This document shows, piece after piece, positions 25,807 through 34,126 of a stretch of 64,000 nucleotides of DNA. Source of the DNA: Azospirillum brasilense (lineage in GTDB: Bacteria; Pseudomonadota; Alphaproteobacteria; Azospirillales; Azospirillaceae). A program made the position numbers and the translations under genes. The number at the start of each line of letters is the position of its first letter. The first letter of the stretch is position 1. A model generated the notes under the pieces. The model worked only from the letters and a program-made list of their open reading frames with translations, was not told the origin of the DNA and did no database searches. The DNA lies in the NCBI RefSeq assembly GCF_022023855.1, contig NZ_CP059450.1, forward strand, positions 806,001 through 870,000, in the 5' to 3' direction.

Positions 25807-28083
25807 ATGGAACGACTGCTCACAGCAGCGCCGAACAGGCACAAGGACCCGCTCGAACTGCAGATCGAGGCGCAGTCGGCCGTCGCGCTGATGAAGCCGG
25901 ACGGCGTTTCCAACCTGTCGCGCCGCGCCTTCCTCGGCTTCGGCGCCAGCGCGCTGGTGCTTGGCGCCCTGCTGCCGTCCATGCCGGTGCGGGCGCAGAC
26001 CGCCGCCTCCGTCAAGCCGGGCACCCGCATTCCGGCCTTCCTGGTCATCGGCAAGGACAATGCCGTCACCCTGCTCAGCCCCTTCGTGGAGGGCGGCCAG
26101 GGCATCAACACCGGGCTGGCCCAGATCGTCGGCGAGGAGCTGGACGTCAACCCAGGCCGCTTCACCGTGGAATGCGCCCCGCCGGGGCCGGATTACGCCG
26201 TCATCAACGGGCTGCGGATGACCGGCGGCAGCTTCTCCACCCGGTCGAGCTATCCGCTGATGCGCCGGCTGGGCGCCACCGCCCGCGACATGATGATCCG
26301 CGCGGCATCCGCAAAGCTGAAGGTCAAGCCGCAGAGCCTGACGACGGAGGACGGCTTCGTCATCCATGCGGCGAGCGGCAGGCGGCAGTCCTATGGCGAG
26401 CTGGCTCCTGTCGCCCTCGCCCTGCCGCCGCGCGAGGACGTGGCCCTGCGCGACCCGGCCAGCTTCCGCTATATCCGCCAGCCGGTGGCGCGGCTGGACG
26501 TGCGGGCGAAATCGACCGGAAAGGCCGTCTACGCCATCGACCAGAAGCTGGAAGGCATGCTCTATGCCGCGGTCCAGCATGCGCCGAACCAGGGCGGCAC
26601 CGTGCAGTCCATCGCCAACGAGTCCGCGGTGGCGGTGATGCCCGGCGTCCATTCCGTCCACAGGCTGCCGGGTGCGGTGGCGGTGGCCGCCGACAGCTGG
26701 TGGCGCGCCCGCAAGGCGGTGGAGGCGCTGTCGGTGAACTGGTCCGCCCCAGCTGCCACGGGATTCAACACGGTGGCCGCCGACTATGCGTCGGACGGGC
26801 TGCTGGCCGCGCTGAAATCCTCCACCGAAGCCGGGCTTCCGGCGGAGACGGAGGGTGACGCCGCCGCCGCCTTCGCCAAGGCCGCCAAGGTGATCGAGGC
26901 GGACTACGACGCCCCCTATCTGGTCCACGGCCAGCTGGAGCCGCCCTCTTCCATGGCGCGCTTCAACCCGGACGGCACGCTGGAGCTGTGGGCACCCAAC
27001 CAGATGCCGGAGCTGTTTCAGTCGGTGGCGGCCCAGACCGCCGGGTTGGCGCCGGAGAAGGTGATCCTGCATTCGCCGATCCTAGGCGGCTTCTTCGGCC
27101 GGCATTTCCTCTATGGCAGCGCCAACCCCTTCCTGCAGGTGATCCAACTGGCGAAGGCGACCAGCCGCCCGGTGAAGGTGCTGTGGTCGCGCGAGGAGGA
27201 GTTCCGCATGGACGCCCTGCGCCCGCTGAGCTTCAGCCGCTTCCGCGCCGCCATCGGCGCCGACGGGCGCCCCACCGCGATCCAGGCGCGCACGGTCGGC
27301 GAAGGGCCGCTCGGCCGCTGGTTCGGCGCGGTGTTCAAGGATCCCATCGACAGCTCGGCGGTGGAGGGCATTACGGAGAAGCCCTACGCCATCCCCAACC
27401 GGAGGATGGAATATGTCAAGTTCCCCCATCCCGTGACCATCGCCTTCTGGCGCTCCGTCGGCCATTCGATGAACGACTTCTTCTATGAAGGCTTCCTGGA
27501 CGAGATCGCCGATGCCGGCGGCCAGGATCCCTTCGCCCTGCGGATGGAGCTGCTGAAGGACAAGCCGCGCCATGCCAAGCTGCTGGAGACCGTCGCAGCG
27601 ATGTCCGGCGGCTGGAGGCGCGGCCCCTACGAGGTGGACGGCACCCGCCGCGCCCGTGGCGTCTCCATGGCCTCCCCCTTCGGGTCGGAGACGGCGACCA
27701 TCGCCGAGGTGTCGGTCCAGGGCGGCGAGACGCAGGTCCACAATGTCTGGGTCGCCTTCGATCCCGGCAGCATCGTCAACCCCGCCATCGTGAAGTCGCA
27801 GGTGGAATCGGCCGTGGCGCTCGGCCTGTCGGCCACGCTGTTCGAGGAGCTCGTCTACAAGGACGGCGTCCGCCAGTCGCACAATTTCGACGACTATCCG
27901 ATCCTGTCGCGCCGCTCCATGCCCGCCGTGCATGTCGAGATCGTTGAAAGCGGCGCCCCGATGGGCGGCGTCGGCGAGCCGGGCCTGCCCGGCGTCCCGC
28001 CGGCGGTGGTCAATGCGGTGGCGGCACTGAGCGGCCGGCGCATCCGCAGCCTGCCGCTGGCGAAGAACAAGATCGGGGTCTGA
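25807..28083 (+). CDS. Molybdopterin large subunit, isoquinoline 1-oxidoreductase/aldehyde dehydrogenase type
   Basis: The product has 758 residues. A twin-arginine motif (LSRRAFLG, about residues 38-45) and a hydrophobic stretch precede the mature protein, so the enzyme, with its small subunit, is probably exported to the periplasm by Tat. Molybdopterin-binding loops are visible, for example ILGGFFGRH and GGVGEPGLPGVPP. The catalytic Glu is expected in the latter GEPGLP motif. The substrate is unknown. Relatives act on N-heterocycles or aldehydes. The ribosome site GAGAGGAG overlaps the end of the upstream gene. A hairpin follows 23 bases after the stop. The upstream palindrome suggests regulation shared with the hydrolase at 21526. 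Confidence 0.92.
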   Translation: MERLLTAAPNRHKDPLELQIEAQSAVALMKPDGVSNLSRRAFLGFGASALVLGALLPSMPVRAQTAASVKPGTRIPAFLVIGKDNAVTLLSPFVEGGQGINTGLAQIVGEELDVNPGRFTVECAPPGPDYAVINGLRMTGGSFSTRSSYPLMRRLGATARDMMIRAASAKLKVKPQSLTTEDGFVIHAASGRRQSYGELAPVALALPPREDVALRDPASFRYIRQPVARLDVRAKSTGKAVYAIDQKLEGMLYAAVQHAPNQGGTVQSIANESAVAVMPGVHSVHRLPGAVAVAADSWWRARKAVEALSVNWSAPAATGFNTVAADYASDGLLAALKSSTEAGLPAETEGDAAAAFAKAAKVIEADYDAPYLVHGQLEPPSSMARFNPDGTLELWAPNQMPELFQSVAAQTAGLAPEKVILHSPILGGFFGRHFLYGSANPFLQVIQLAKATSRPVKVLWSREEEFRMDALRPLSFSRFRAAIGADGRPTAIQARTVGEGPLGRWFGAVFKDPIDSSAVEGITEKPYAIPNRRMEYVKFPHPVTIAFWRSVGHSMNDFFYEGFLDEIADAGGQDPFALRMELLKDKPRHAKLLETVAAMSGGWRRGPYEVDGTRRARGVSMASPFGSETATIAEVSVQGGETQVHNVWVAFDPGSIVNPAIVKSQVESAVALGLSATLFEELVYKDGVRQSHNFDDYPILSRRSMPAVHVEIVESGAPMGGVGEPGLPGVPPAVVNAVAALSGRRIRSLPLAKNKIGV

Positions 28084-28105
28084 GGACTCCCCCTGCCCCG
28101 CCGCG

Positions 28106-28143
28106 CGTGAATGTCCGGAAACGTGGTTTCCACGACATTCACG
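28106..28143. promoter_or_regulatory. Nested inverted repeat between the hydroxylase operon and an MFS gene
   Basis: Outer arms CGTGAATGTC/GACATTCACG and inner arms GGAAAC/GTTTCC surround a 3-base loop. It may terminate the hydroxylase operon. It also contains GAATGTCCGG, repeated near 30467 and, inverted, near 31570 and 31590, so an operator role is possible. Confidence 0.5.
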
Positions 28144-28272
28144 CCGTCGGGCGTCCATCCTAAACTTCGGGCATCCGCCATTTCCGGCCGCCTGTTTCTG
28201 GCAGGGCGCGAGGCCGTTTGTCCCTGCCTGCCTCTTGTGCCGTCCGGAATGGCCCCGCACAGGAATCCTTCC

Positions 28273-29481
28273 ATGGCCACCACCGCACTTCAGTCCAGGG
28301 CGCCGCTCTATTGGCTGGCGCTCGGGTCCTTCGCCGTCGGGACTGAGAGCTTCATGATCGCGGCGATCCTGCCGGACATCGCCGCCGACCTGTCGGTCAG
28401 CGAACAGGCGGCGGGACAGTTGGTGTCCGTATTCGCGCTGACCTATGCCGCCAGTTCGCCGGTGCTGACCGCCCTGACCGGGGCGGTCAGCCGGCGCCTT
28501 CTGCTGATCGCCACCATGCTGGCCTTCGTCGCCGCCAACATCGTGGCGGCGGTCGCCGGCAGCTATGGCGGGCTGATGGCGGCGCGCATCCTGCTCGCCA
28601 TGGCCGCAGGGCTGTTCGTGCCCAATGCCAACGCGCTTGCCGGCGTGCTGGTGCCGCCGTCCGAGCGGGGCCGCGCCCTGTCCATCGTGACCAGCGGGCT
28701 CAGCCTCGCCATCGTGTTCGGCGTGCCGTTGGGCGCCATCGTCGGCCACACGCTGGGCTGGCGCATGACCTTCGGCGGCGTCGCCGTTCTGTCGGTCGCG
28801 GCGGCGGCCGGGCTGCTGCTCGGGCTGCCGCGCGCCATCGGGTCTTCCGCCCCTGTGGCCGGGCTGCGCGAGCGGCTGACGGCGCTCGGAAATCCGGCGG
28901 TGCGCCGGCCGCTGGCCGTCACCACCCTGTGGGCGATGGGGCCCTTCTCCGTCTATCCCTACATCGCCTCCTACCTTCACCAAGTAACCGGGTTGGAGGG
29001 GGCGGCGGTCGGCATCGCCCTGTTCGCCTGGGGCCTGTCGGCCTTCGTCGGCCTCGCCGTCGGCGGCCGGTTGGCCGACCGGCTGGGCGGCGCCCGCATC
29101 GTGGCGCTGACCCTGCCGCCGGTCTCGCTGGCACTGGCGAGCCTGTCGCTGACGGCGGAGCTGCTGCCGCCGGCCCTGGCGCTGCTTCCCGCCTTCGCCG
29201 GAATCATGGTGTGGGGCTTCGCCGCCTGGGCCTTCTATCCCGGCCAGCAGGCCCGGCTGATCGGCATCACCGGACCGCAACATGCGCCGATCATCCTGTC
29301 GGTCAATGCCTCCTTCCATTATTTCGGCTTCTCGCTGGGAGCCGCGCTGGGGTCGCTGGTGCTGAGCGTCGGCAGCGTGCGCGAACTGGGCTGGGTCGGC
29401 GCGCTCTGCGTCGCGCTGGCCTGCCTGCTGGAGTTCGCCCCGGCCAAGGCGCCGCGGGTGGCAGAATTCCCGGCCGAATGA
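28273..29481 (+). CDS. MFS exporter, DHA1/AraJ-like
   Basis: The product has about 402 residues and 12 predicted helices. The start of helix 1 (GTESFMIAAILPDIAADL) and the helix 2/3 region (TYAASSPVLTALTGAVSRR) match the drug:H+ antiporter-1 group of sugar and drug exporters. A second GGRLADRLGG motif occurs in the centre. The substrate is unknown. AGGA upstream of 28273 supports this start; an ATG at 28249 is possible. The nested inverted repeat at 28106-28143 lies upstream and a perfect bidirectional terminator follows. Confidence 0.87.
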   Translation: MATTALQSRAPLYWLALGSFAVGTESFMIAAILPDIAADLSVSEQAAGQLVSVFALTYAASSPVLTALTGAVSRRLLLIATMLAFVAANIVAAVAGSYGGLMAARILLAMAAGLFVPNANALAGVLVPPSERGRALSIVTSGLSLAIVFGVPLGAIVGHTLGWRMTFGGVAVLSVAAAAGLLLGLPRAIGSSAPVAGLRERLTALGNPAVRRPLAVTTLWAMGPFSVYPYIASYLHQVTGLEGAAVGIALFAWGLSAFVGLAVGGRLADRLGGARIVALTLPPVSLALASLSLTAELLPPALALLPAFAGIMVWGFAAWAFYPGQQARLIGITGPQHAPIILSVNASFHYFGFSLGAALGSLVLSVGSVRELGWVGALCVALACLLEFAPAKAPRVAEFPAE

Positions 29482-29493
29482 GGCACACGCAAT

Positions 29494-29531
29494 GGAAAGG
29501 GCCGCCGAACGGAGGTTCGGCGGCCCTTTCC
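29494..29531. terminator. Bidirectional terminator, perfect 17-bp stem
   Basis: GGAAAGGGCCGCCGAAC pairs without mismatch with its complement across a 4-base GGAG loop. It sits between the convergent MFS gene and SDR gene, with A-rich and T-rich flanks of the stem ends. Confidence 0.88.
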
Positions 29532-29545
29532 TGTTTCGTATCCGA

Positions 29546-30304
29546 TTAGACCGGGATCGGGTTCTCGGCGATATAGCTGTTGAAGCCCATCACCAGAGCA
29601 TGTTCGTTCGGACCGGCGTTGTTGCGCATCGGGCGGGCACTCTCGACGATGGCCTCCTCCGCGTCCGTGGCCAGTGCCGCCATGGTCTGTTCGATGAAGG
29701 CGTCCAGCGGCATGGCGCGCGGATCGTCGCCCTTCTTGATCAGGTCGGTGTTGACCCAGGGCGGCGCGATTTCCTGCACGGTGACGCTGGTGTTGCGCAG
29801 CATGAAGCGTTGGGACAGCGTGTAGCTGTGCAGCGCCGCCTTGCTGGCCGAGTAGACCGCCGTGTTGGCCAGCGGCGTGTAGGCGAGCACCGAGGTGTTG
29901 TTGACGATCACCGACCGCGGCTGCGCCTTCAGATGCTCGATCAGGGCCGAGGTCATGCGGATGGGACCGAGCAGGTTGGTGGTGATGATCGACTGCGCCT
30001 GCGCATCGTCGATCGGGCCGGAGGCGTCGTCGAAGGGCATGATGCCGGCGTTGTTGATCAGGACGTTCAGCGTCGGGTTCTCGGCGATGAGGCGCTCGGC
30101 CGCGGCCTGGATGCTGACCGGATCGGCGATGTCCAGTTCGACGGACTTCATCCCCGGGTTGGCGGCGGTCACCTGCTCCAGCAGGGCCTTGCGCCGGCCG
30201 GCGATGATGACCTGATTGCCCAGCTTGTGGAACGCCTCGGCCAGCCCGCGGCCGATGCCGGAGGTGGAGCCGGTGATGAAGATGGTGTTGCCGGTGAGCT
30301 GCAT
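29546..30304 (-). CDS. Short-chain dehydrogenase/reductase, DltE-like
   Basis: The product has 252 residues in a single Rossmann domain. The cofactor motif is GSTSGIGRG (residues about 11-19), NNAGIM lies near 85, and the catalytic Ser...YSASK (Tyr near 157, Lys near 161) is intact. It resembles the DltE/YdfG-like oxidoreductases that use NADP(H). The substrate is unknown. The start at 30304 has AAGGAC upstream, and the extra residues of a longer frame to 30385 are not part of the fold. The ATACCTAGGTAT-type palindrome lies about 140 bases upstream. Confidence 0.9.
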   Translation of the reverse strand: MQLTGNTIFITGSTSGIGRGLAEAFHKLGNQVIIAGRRKALLEQVTAANPGMKSVELDIADPVSIQAAAERLIAENPTLNVLINNAGIMPFDDASGPIDDAQAQSIITTNLLGPIRMTSALIEHLKAQPRSVIVNNTSVLAYTPLANTAVYSASKAALHSYTLSQRFMLRNTSVTVQEIAPPWVNTDLIKKGDDPRAMPLDAFIEQTMAALATDAEEAIVESARPMRNNAGPNEHALVMGFNSYIAENPIPV

Positions 30305-30442
30305 GGCCTGGTGTCCGTCCTTGTTTGGAATAGAGGGTCTGCAATCGGGCAAGCGGGGGCATCGGGGAAATGAAGTATTCCCCAAGGAAACGCCGTGTCC
30401 GATGATGTGAAAACCTACCGCACCCGAAGTGTCGGCGGAGCC

Positions 30443-30454
30443 ATATCTAGGTAT
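30443..30454. promoter_or_regulatory. ATACCTAGGTAT-type palindrome, copy 3
   Basis: ATATCTAGGTAT differs from the palindromic consensus at one base. It lies upstream of the minus-strand SDR gene. A GAATGTCCGG element follows at 30467-30476, between this site and the end of the GlxA-type regulator gene. Confidence 0.5.
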
Positions 30455-30491
30455 TAATGAGTGCGGCGAATGTCCGGCCCCCGACCGGCGT

Positions 30492-31445
30492 TCATTCCAG
30501 CGCTGACGCCCGGCCGCTTTCCACGGACCGGCGGATCACCTGCGGCGGCTGTCCATAGGCGCGCAGGAAGGCGCGGCGCATGCGCTCGCGGTCGGCGAAG
30601 CCGGTTTCCCGGGCGACGACGTCCATCGAATGGCGCCCCTCCTCCATCATCACGCGCGCCGCCTCCAGCCGCAGATGCTCCACCGCCTTGGCCGGCGTCT
30701 GGCCGGTTTCCTGGCGAAACAGGCGGCTGAACTGGCGCGGGCTGAGGTTGGCCACCTCCGCCAGTTCCTCCACCGACAGCTCGTTCCTCAGATTCTCCTT
30801 GGCATGGACCAGCGCCCGCCGCACGCGGTCGGACCGCGGCTCCAGATCCAGCAGGGCGGAGAATTGCGACTGTCCACCGGGCCGGCGCAGATAGACCACA
30901 AGCTTGCGCGCCACCGCCTTGGCGACCTCGGCGCCGAAATCGTCCTCGACCAGCGCCATGGCGAGATCGAGGCCGGCGGTCATCCCGGCCGACGTCCAGA
31001 CATTGCCGTCGACGCTGAAGATGCGGTCCTCCTCCACCTTCACGGCGGGATAGAGCCGTTGAAGGGTGCGGGCATGGTTCCAGTGGGTGGTGGCGCGGCG
31101 TCCGTCGAGAAGTCCGGCCTCGGCCAGCACATAGGCTCCGGTGCAGATGCCGGCGACCCGGCGCGACTCCCCCGCCGCCTCGCGCAGATAGGCCAGAAAG
31201 CCGGGGGTGGAGGGCTTGACCCGCAGCGAGCCGATGGTGACGGTCGTATCGAAGAATCCGTCACCGAATGGCCGGGTCTCCACGGAAAAGCCCAGGGAAT
31301 TGCGCACCGGCCCACCCTGTTCCGACAGGACATGAACCTGATAGGCCGGCCGGCCGAGCACGAGGTTCGCCATCTCGAAGGCCGAGAGCGCAGCCAGCCC
31401 CATCACCTGGAAATCGTCGAACACCAGGAAACCGATGGTGAGCAT
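30492..31445 (-). CDS. GlxA-family transcriptional regulator (DJ-1/PfpI domain plus AraC HTH)
   Basis: The product has 317 residues. The N-terminal DJ-1/PfpI-like domain (1-185) has GICTGAYVLAEAGLL at the nucleophile elbow, where the Cys is conserved, and TTHWNHA downstream. It is usually a ligand sensor rather than an enzyme. The C-terminal AraC/XylS double helix-turn-helix (about 215-310) includes LSPRQFSRLFRQETGQTP. The effector is unknown. It is transcribed towards the SDR gene at 29546. An inverted repeat (TCCGGACAT/ATGTCCGGA) 117 bases upstream is a plausible autoregulatory operator. Confidence 0.88.
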   Translation of the reverse strand: MLTIGFLVFDDFQVMGLAALSAFEMANLVLGRPAYQVHVLSEQGGPVRNSLGFSVETRPFGDGFFDTTVTIGSLRVKPSTPGFLAYLREAAGESRRVAGICTGAYVLAEAGLLDGRRATTHWNHARTLQRLYPAVKVEEDRIFSVDGNVWTSAGMTAGLDLAMALVEDDFGAEVAKAVARKLVVYLRRPGGQSQFSALLDLEPRSDRVRRALVHAKENLRNELSVEELAEVANLSPRQFSRLFRQETGQTPAKAVEHLRLEAARVMMEEGRHSMDVVARETGFADRERMRRAFLRAYGQPPQVIRRSVESGRASALE

Positions 31446-31561
31446 GTCCCGCCCCGCCTTGTCAGCCTTGTCTTGCCCGCAAGCCGCAAGCCCGTGGATG
31501 CGGCGGCGGGACTGAGACTATGCCGCAGTCGTCTTGTCTGGAATGTCAAAGACACCACGAT

Positions 31562-31593
31562 TCCGGACATCGCAGCCGGACGCCATGTCCGGA
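31562..31593. promoter_or_regulatory. Inverted repeat TCCGGACAT...ATGTCCGGA upstream of the GlxA-type regulator
   Basis: There are two perfect 9-base arms 14 bases apart, in the gap between the GlxA-type gene and the TetR gene, both on the minus strand. The arm sequence recurs as GAATGTCCGG at 28109 and 30467. It is a candidate binding site for the neighbouring AraC-type domain (inference). Confidence 0.45.
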
Positions 31594-31645
31594 TTCGCTC
31601 TCTCCCAGCGGTGGCCGCTGATTGCCCGGATGGCCCGCTCAGGGC

Positions 31646-32215
31646 TCACGGCTTGGTCAGGCTGGTGCGTGCCGCCTCCAGGATCTCGTCCGACAACGCT
31701 GGATCATCGACGGCACGGGCGAGGATGAGGGCACCGACCATCCCCGACAGGGTGACGAGCGCCGCCTTGCGCTTCGCCTCCTCCGAGCGGCCCGGCACCA
31801 GCCGCTGCAGCATGTCGATGAAGGGGCGCAATCCGCGGGTGAAGGCACTGCGCGCCACGCCGCCCTGCCGGGCCACATCGACGCCAAGCGCCGCGATGGG
31901 GCAGCCGGCGGCACTGTGGTCGCGGTGACGCGGCGACAGATAGCTTTCGAGCATCGCCGCCAGCCCGTCATCGCCCTTTGTCCCCGGCGCCTCGGCCCAG
32001 CGCCGTGCCGTGACCTCCATCGCGCTGGCGCAGGCCTCCGCAGCCAAATCCTCCTTGGATGCGAACTGCCCATAGAAGCCGCCATGGGTCAGTCCGGCCT
32101 CCTTCATCAGGTCGGCGACGCCGATGCCGTTGAAACCGCGTTCGCGGAACAGCGCGCTCGCCACCTCCACGACCCGGCGCCGGTTCTCCGCCGCCTGTTC
32201 CTTGCTCACCCGCAT
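31646..32215 (-). CDS. TetR/AcrR-family repressor
   Basis: The product has 189 residues. The N-terminal helix-turn-helix (about 10-55) reads ASALFRERGFNGIGVADLMKEAGLTHGGFYGQF, cut here by helices as usual for the family. The C-terminal ligand domain includes GCPIAALGVDVA, seen in the TetR_C subfamily of NemR/AcrR-like repressors of electrophile or solvent response. It is divergent from the thiolase gene at 32376. A promoter and paired operator-like sites lie between the two, so it probably represses itself and the thiolase operon. Confidence 0.9.
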   Translation of the reverse strand: MRVSKEQAAENRRRVVEVASALFRERGFNGIGVADLMKEAGLTHGGFYGQFASKEDLAAEACASAMEVTARRWAEAPGTKGDDGLAAMLESYLSPRHRDHSAAGCPIAALGVDVARQGGVARSAFTRGLRPFIDMLQRLVPGRSEEAKRKAALVTLSGMVGALILARAVDDPALSDEILEAARTSLTKP

Positions 32216-32283
32216 GATGCACCTTCCGTGGCCGGAGCCCGGCCCGTGTCTCCCACGAAAATCTCTCCGGGCTCCATTGACAA

Positions 32284-32329
32284 ATTATATGACGATCATC
32301 ATCAATTATGCAAACATGATGTCCATCAT
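32284..32329. promoter_or_regulatory. Minus-strand promoter for tetR with two operator-like half-palindromes
   Basis: Read on the minus strand, TTGCAT (32308-32313), an 18-base spacer and a perfect TATAAT (32284-32289) form a good promoter for the TetR gene. Two similar 14-base elements, ATGACGATCATCAT (32289-32302) and ATGATGTCCATCAT (32316-32329), overlap it at a 27-base pitch. The second has perfect 6-base arms. A TTGACA at 32277 on the plus strand may belong to a divergent thiolase promoter. Confidence 0.62.
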
Positions 32330-32375
32330 TTAAATGTCCCACCCACGGGGCGAGACCGATCCGGAGACCGCGACC

Positions 32376-33590
32376 ATGCAGAACGACCTCAGCCGATCCA
32401 TTTCCATCCAGGACCCCGTCGTCATCGTGTCCGCCGTTCGCACGCCGCTCGGGCGGTTCCAGGGGGACTTGGCGGCGCTGCCCGCAACCGCACTCGGCGC
32501 CCGCGCCATTGCGGCGGCGGTGGAACGCGCGGGCCTGCCGCCCGCCGGCATCGACGAGGTGCTGATGGGCTGCGTGCTGCCCGCCGGACAGGGGCAAGCG
32601 CCGGCCCGGCAAGCGGCCCGCGGCGCGGGATTGCCCGATGCGGCGGGCGCCACGACGATCAACAAGGTGTGCGGGTCGGGTATGAAGGCCACCATGCTGG
32701 CCCATGACCTGATCCGTGCCGGATCGGCCGACATCGTGGTGGCCGGCGGCATGGAGTCGATGACCAACGCCCCCTATCTGCTGACGAAGGCGCGCGGCGG
32801 CTACCGCATCGGCCACGACCGGCTGCTGGACCACATGATGCTGGACGGGCTGGAGGACGCCTATGAGGGCGGCCGCGCCATGGGTGATTTCGGCGAGGCG
32901 ACGGCCGATGCCTACGGATTCACCCGCGCCGAACAGGACGCCTATGCGGCCGAGACGCTGACCCGCGCCCGCAACGCGGTGGAGAGCGGCGCCTTCGCTG
33001 CCGAGATCGTGCCGGTCGCCGTCCCGGCCAAGGGCGGGGAGCGGGTGGTCGGACAGGATGAGAACCCGCTGAAGGTCTCCCCCGACAAGATTCCGTCACT
33101 GAAGCCTGCCTTCCGCCGCGATGGAACGATCACCGCAGCTAGTTCGTCCGCCAATGCCGACGGTGCCGCCGCGCTGGTGCTGACCCGGCGGTCGGTTGCC
33201 GAAGCGGCCGGCCTGCCGATCCTGGCGGAAATCCGCGGCCATGCCACCCACAGCCAGGATCCGGCCTGGTTCACCACCGCCCCCATCCCGGCGATCTCCA
33301 AGCTGCTGGACAAGGTCGGCTGGTCGGTGGCCGATGTCGACCTGTTCGAGATCAACGAAGCCTTCGCCGTCGTCGCCATGGCGGCCCGGCGTGACCTGGG
33401 CATCGCCCCCGACCGCCTGAACGTCAATGGCGGCGCGTGCGCGCTCGGCCATCCGATCGGTGCCACCGGGGCGCGGCTGATCGTGACCCTGCTGCACGCG
33501 CTGGCCGTGCGCGGGTTGACCCGGGGTGTCGCGTCGCTGTGCATCGGCGGCGGAGAAGCCACGGCCATCGCCATCGAAAGGGTCGGATGA
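32376..33590 (+). CDS. Thiolase family acetyl-CoA acetyltransferase
   Basis: The product has 404 residues. The nucleophilic Cys lies in INKVCGSGMKA (near residue 105). The other catalytic parts are EINEAFAV, the His in GGACALGHPIGATGAR and the second Cys in LCIGGGEATA. It catalyses reversible condensation of two acyl-CoA molecules or thiolysis of beta-ketoacyl-CoA in the cytoplasm; the chain-length preference is not readable. The start at 32376 has GGAG upstream and begins the conserved region; an ATG at 32334 is less likely. It is divergent from TetR and separated by 124 bases from a carboxymuconolactone decarboxylase-family gene on the same strand. Confidence 0.92.
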   Translation: MQNDLSRSISIQDPVVIVSAVRTPLGRFQGDLAALPATALGARAIAAAVERAGLPPAGIDEVLMGCVLPAGQGQAPARQAARGAGLPDAAGATTINKVCGSGMKATMLAHDLIRAGSADIVVAGGMESMTNAPYLLTKARGGYRIGHDRLLDHMMLDGLEDAYEGGRAMGDFGEATADAYGFTRAEQDAYAAETLTRARNAVESGAFAAEIVPVAVPAKGGERVVGQDENPLKVSPDKIPSLKPAFRRDGTITAASSSANADGAAALVLTRRSVAEAAGLPILAEIRGHATHSQDPAWFTTAPIPAISKLLDKVGWSVADVDLFEINEAFAVVAMAARRDLGIAPDRLNVNGGACALGHPIGATGARLIVTLLHALAVRGLTRGVASLCIGGGEATAIAIERVG

Positions 33591-33714
33591 GGCTCCCGGA
33601 ACGGCATCCCAAAGACGGGCGCATCCTTCTATATCGCGCCCGCACCGGGACGTAGCGTGGCCCCACCGACCGCCCCCTGCGGCAGCGGGACCGGAACTCT
33701 CAGGAGACACGACC

Positions 33715-34053
33715 ATGATGCTCAACTGGAACGAATACCGTCAGCAGGTCCTCGCCGGCGTCGGCGAGATCGCCAAGCTCAGCCCCGACACGGTGAAGGG
33801 CTATGCCGGACTCAGCACCGCCGGCCAGAAAAAGGACCTGCTGGGCGCCAAGGTACGGGAACTGATCGCGCTGGCGGTCGCCGTCAGCATCCGCTGCGAC
33901 GGCTGTATCGCCGTCCATACCGAAGCGGCGATCAAGCACGGCGCCACCCAGGAGGAGATTGCAGAGGCGCTGGGCGTCGCCGTCGCGTTGAACGCCGGGG
34001 CGGCGCTGGTCTATTCCACCCGCGTGATGGACGCCTACGCCGCGCACGACTGA
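33715..34053 (+). CDS. Carboxymuconolactone decarboxylase/AhpD-family protein
   Basis: The product has 112 residues and is all-helical. The family's redox core is CDGCIAVHTEAA: two Cys spaced by two residues and a His four residues after the second. These are the residues of AhpD-type peroxidase or disulfide-reductase activity. True carboxymuconolactone decarboxylases lack this CxxC, so an antioxidant role is more likely. A strong ribosome site (AGGAGACACGACC) supports the ATG at 33715; ATG 33718 follows directly. It may be cotranscribed with the thiolase, or have its own promoter in the 124-base gap. Confidence 0.9.
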   Translation: MMLNWNEYRQQVLAGVGEIAKLSPDTVKGYAGLSTAGQKKDLLGAKVRELIALAVAVSIRCDGCIAVHTEAAIKHGATQEEIAEALGVAVALNAGAALVYSTRVMDAYAAHD

Positions 34054-34126
34054 ACCGAAGGCGGCGGAGACGGACCACCGGGCCGCCGCCCTCCCTCCGC
34101 CGGGCTTCTCGTGACGCCGAACTCCG

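Noticed and set aside
27082..29319. Minus-strand open frame of 745 codons spanning the Mo hydroxylase and MFS genes
   Set aside because: It crosses two real genes and a hairpin-containing gap, and its translation is low-complexity Gly/Arg/Gln/Asp; it is a shadow.
34060..34090. GGCGGCGG/CCGCCGCC hairpin after the carboxymuconolactone decarboxylase-family gene
   Set aside because: The stem is short, of low complexity and has a 15-base loop; in DNA of this GC content it is not convincing as a terminator.
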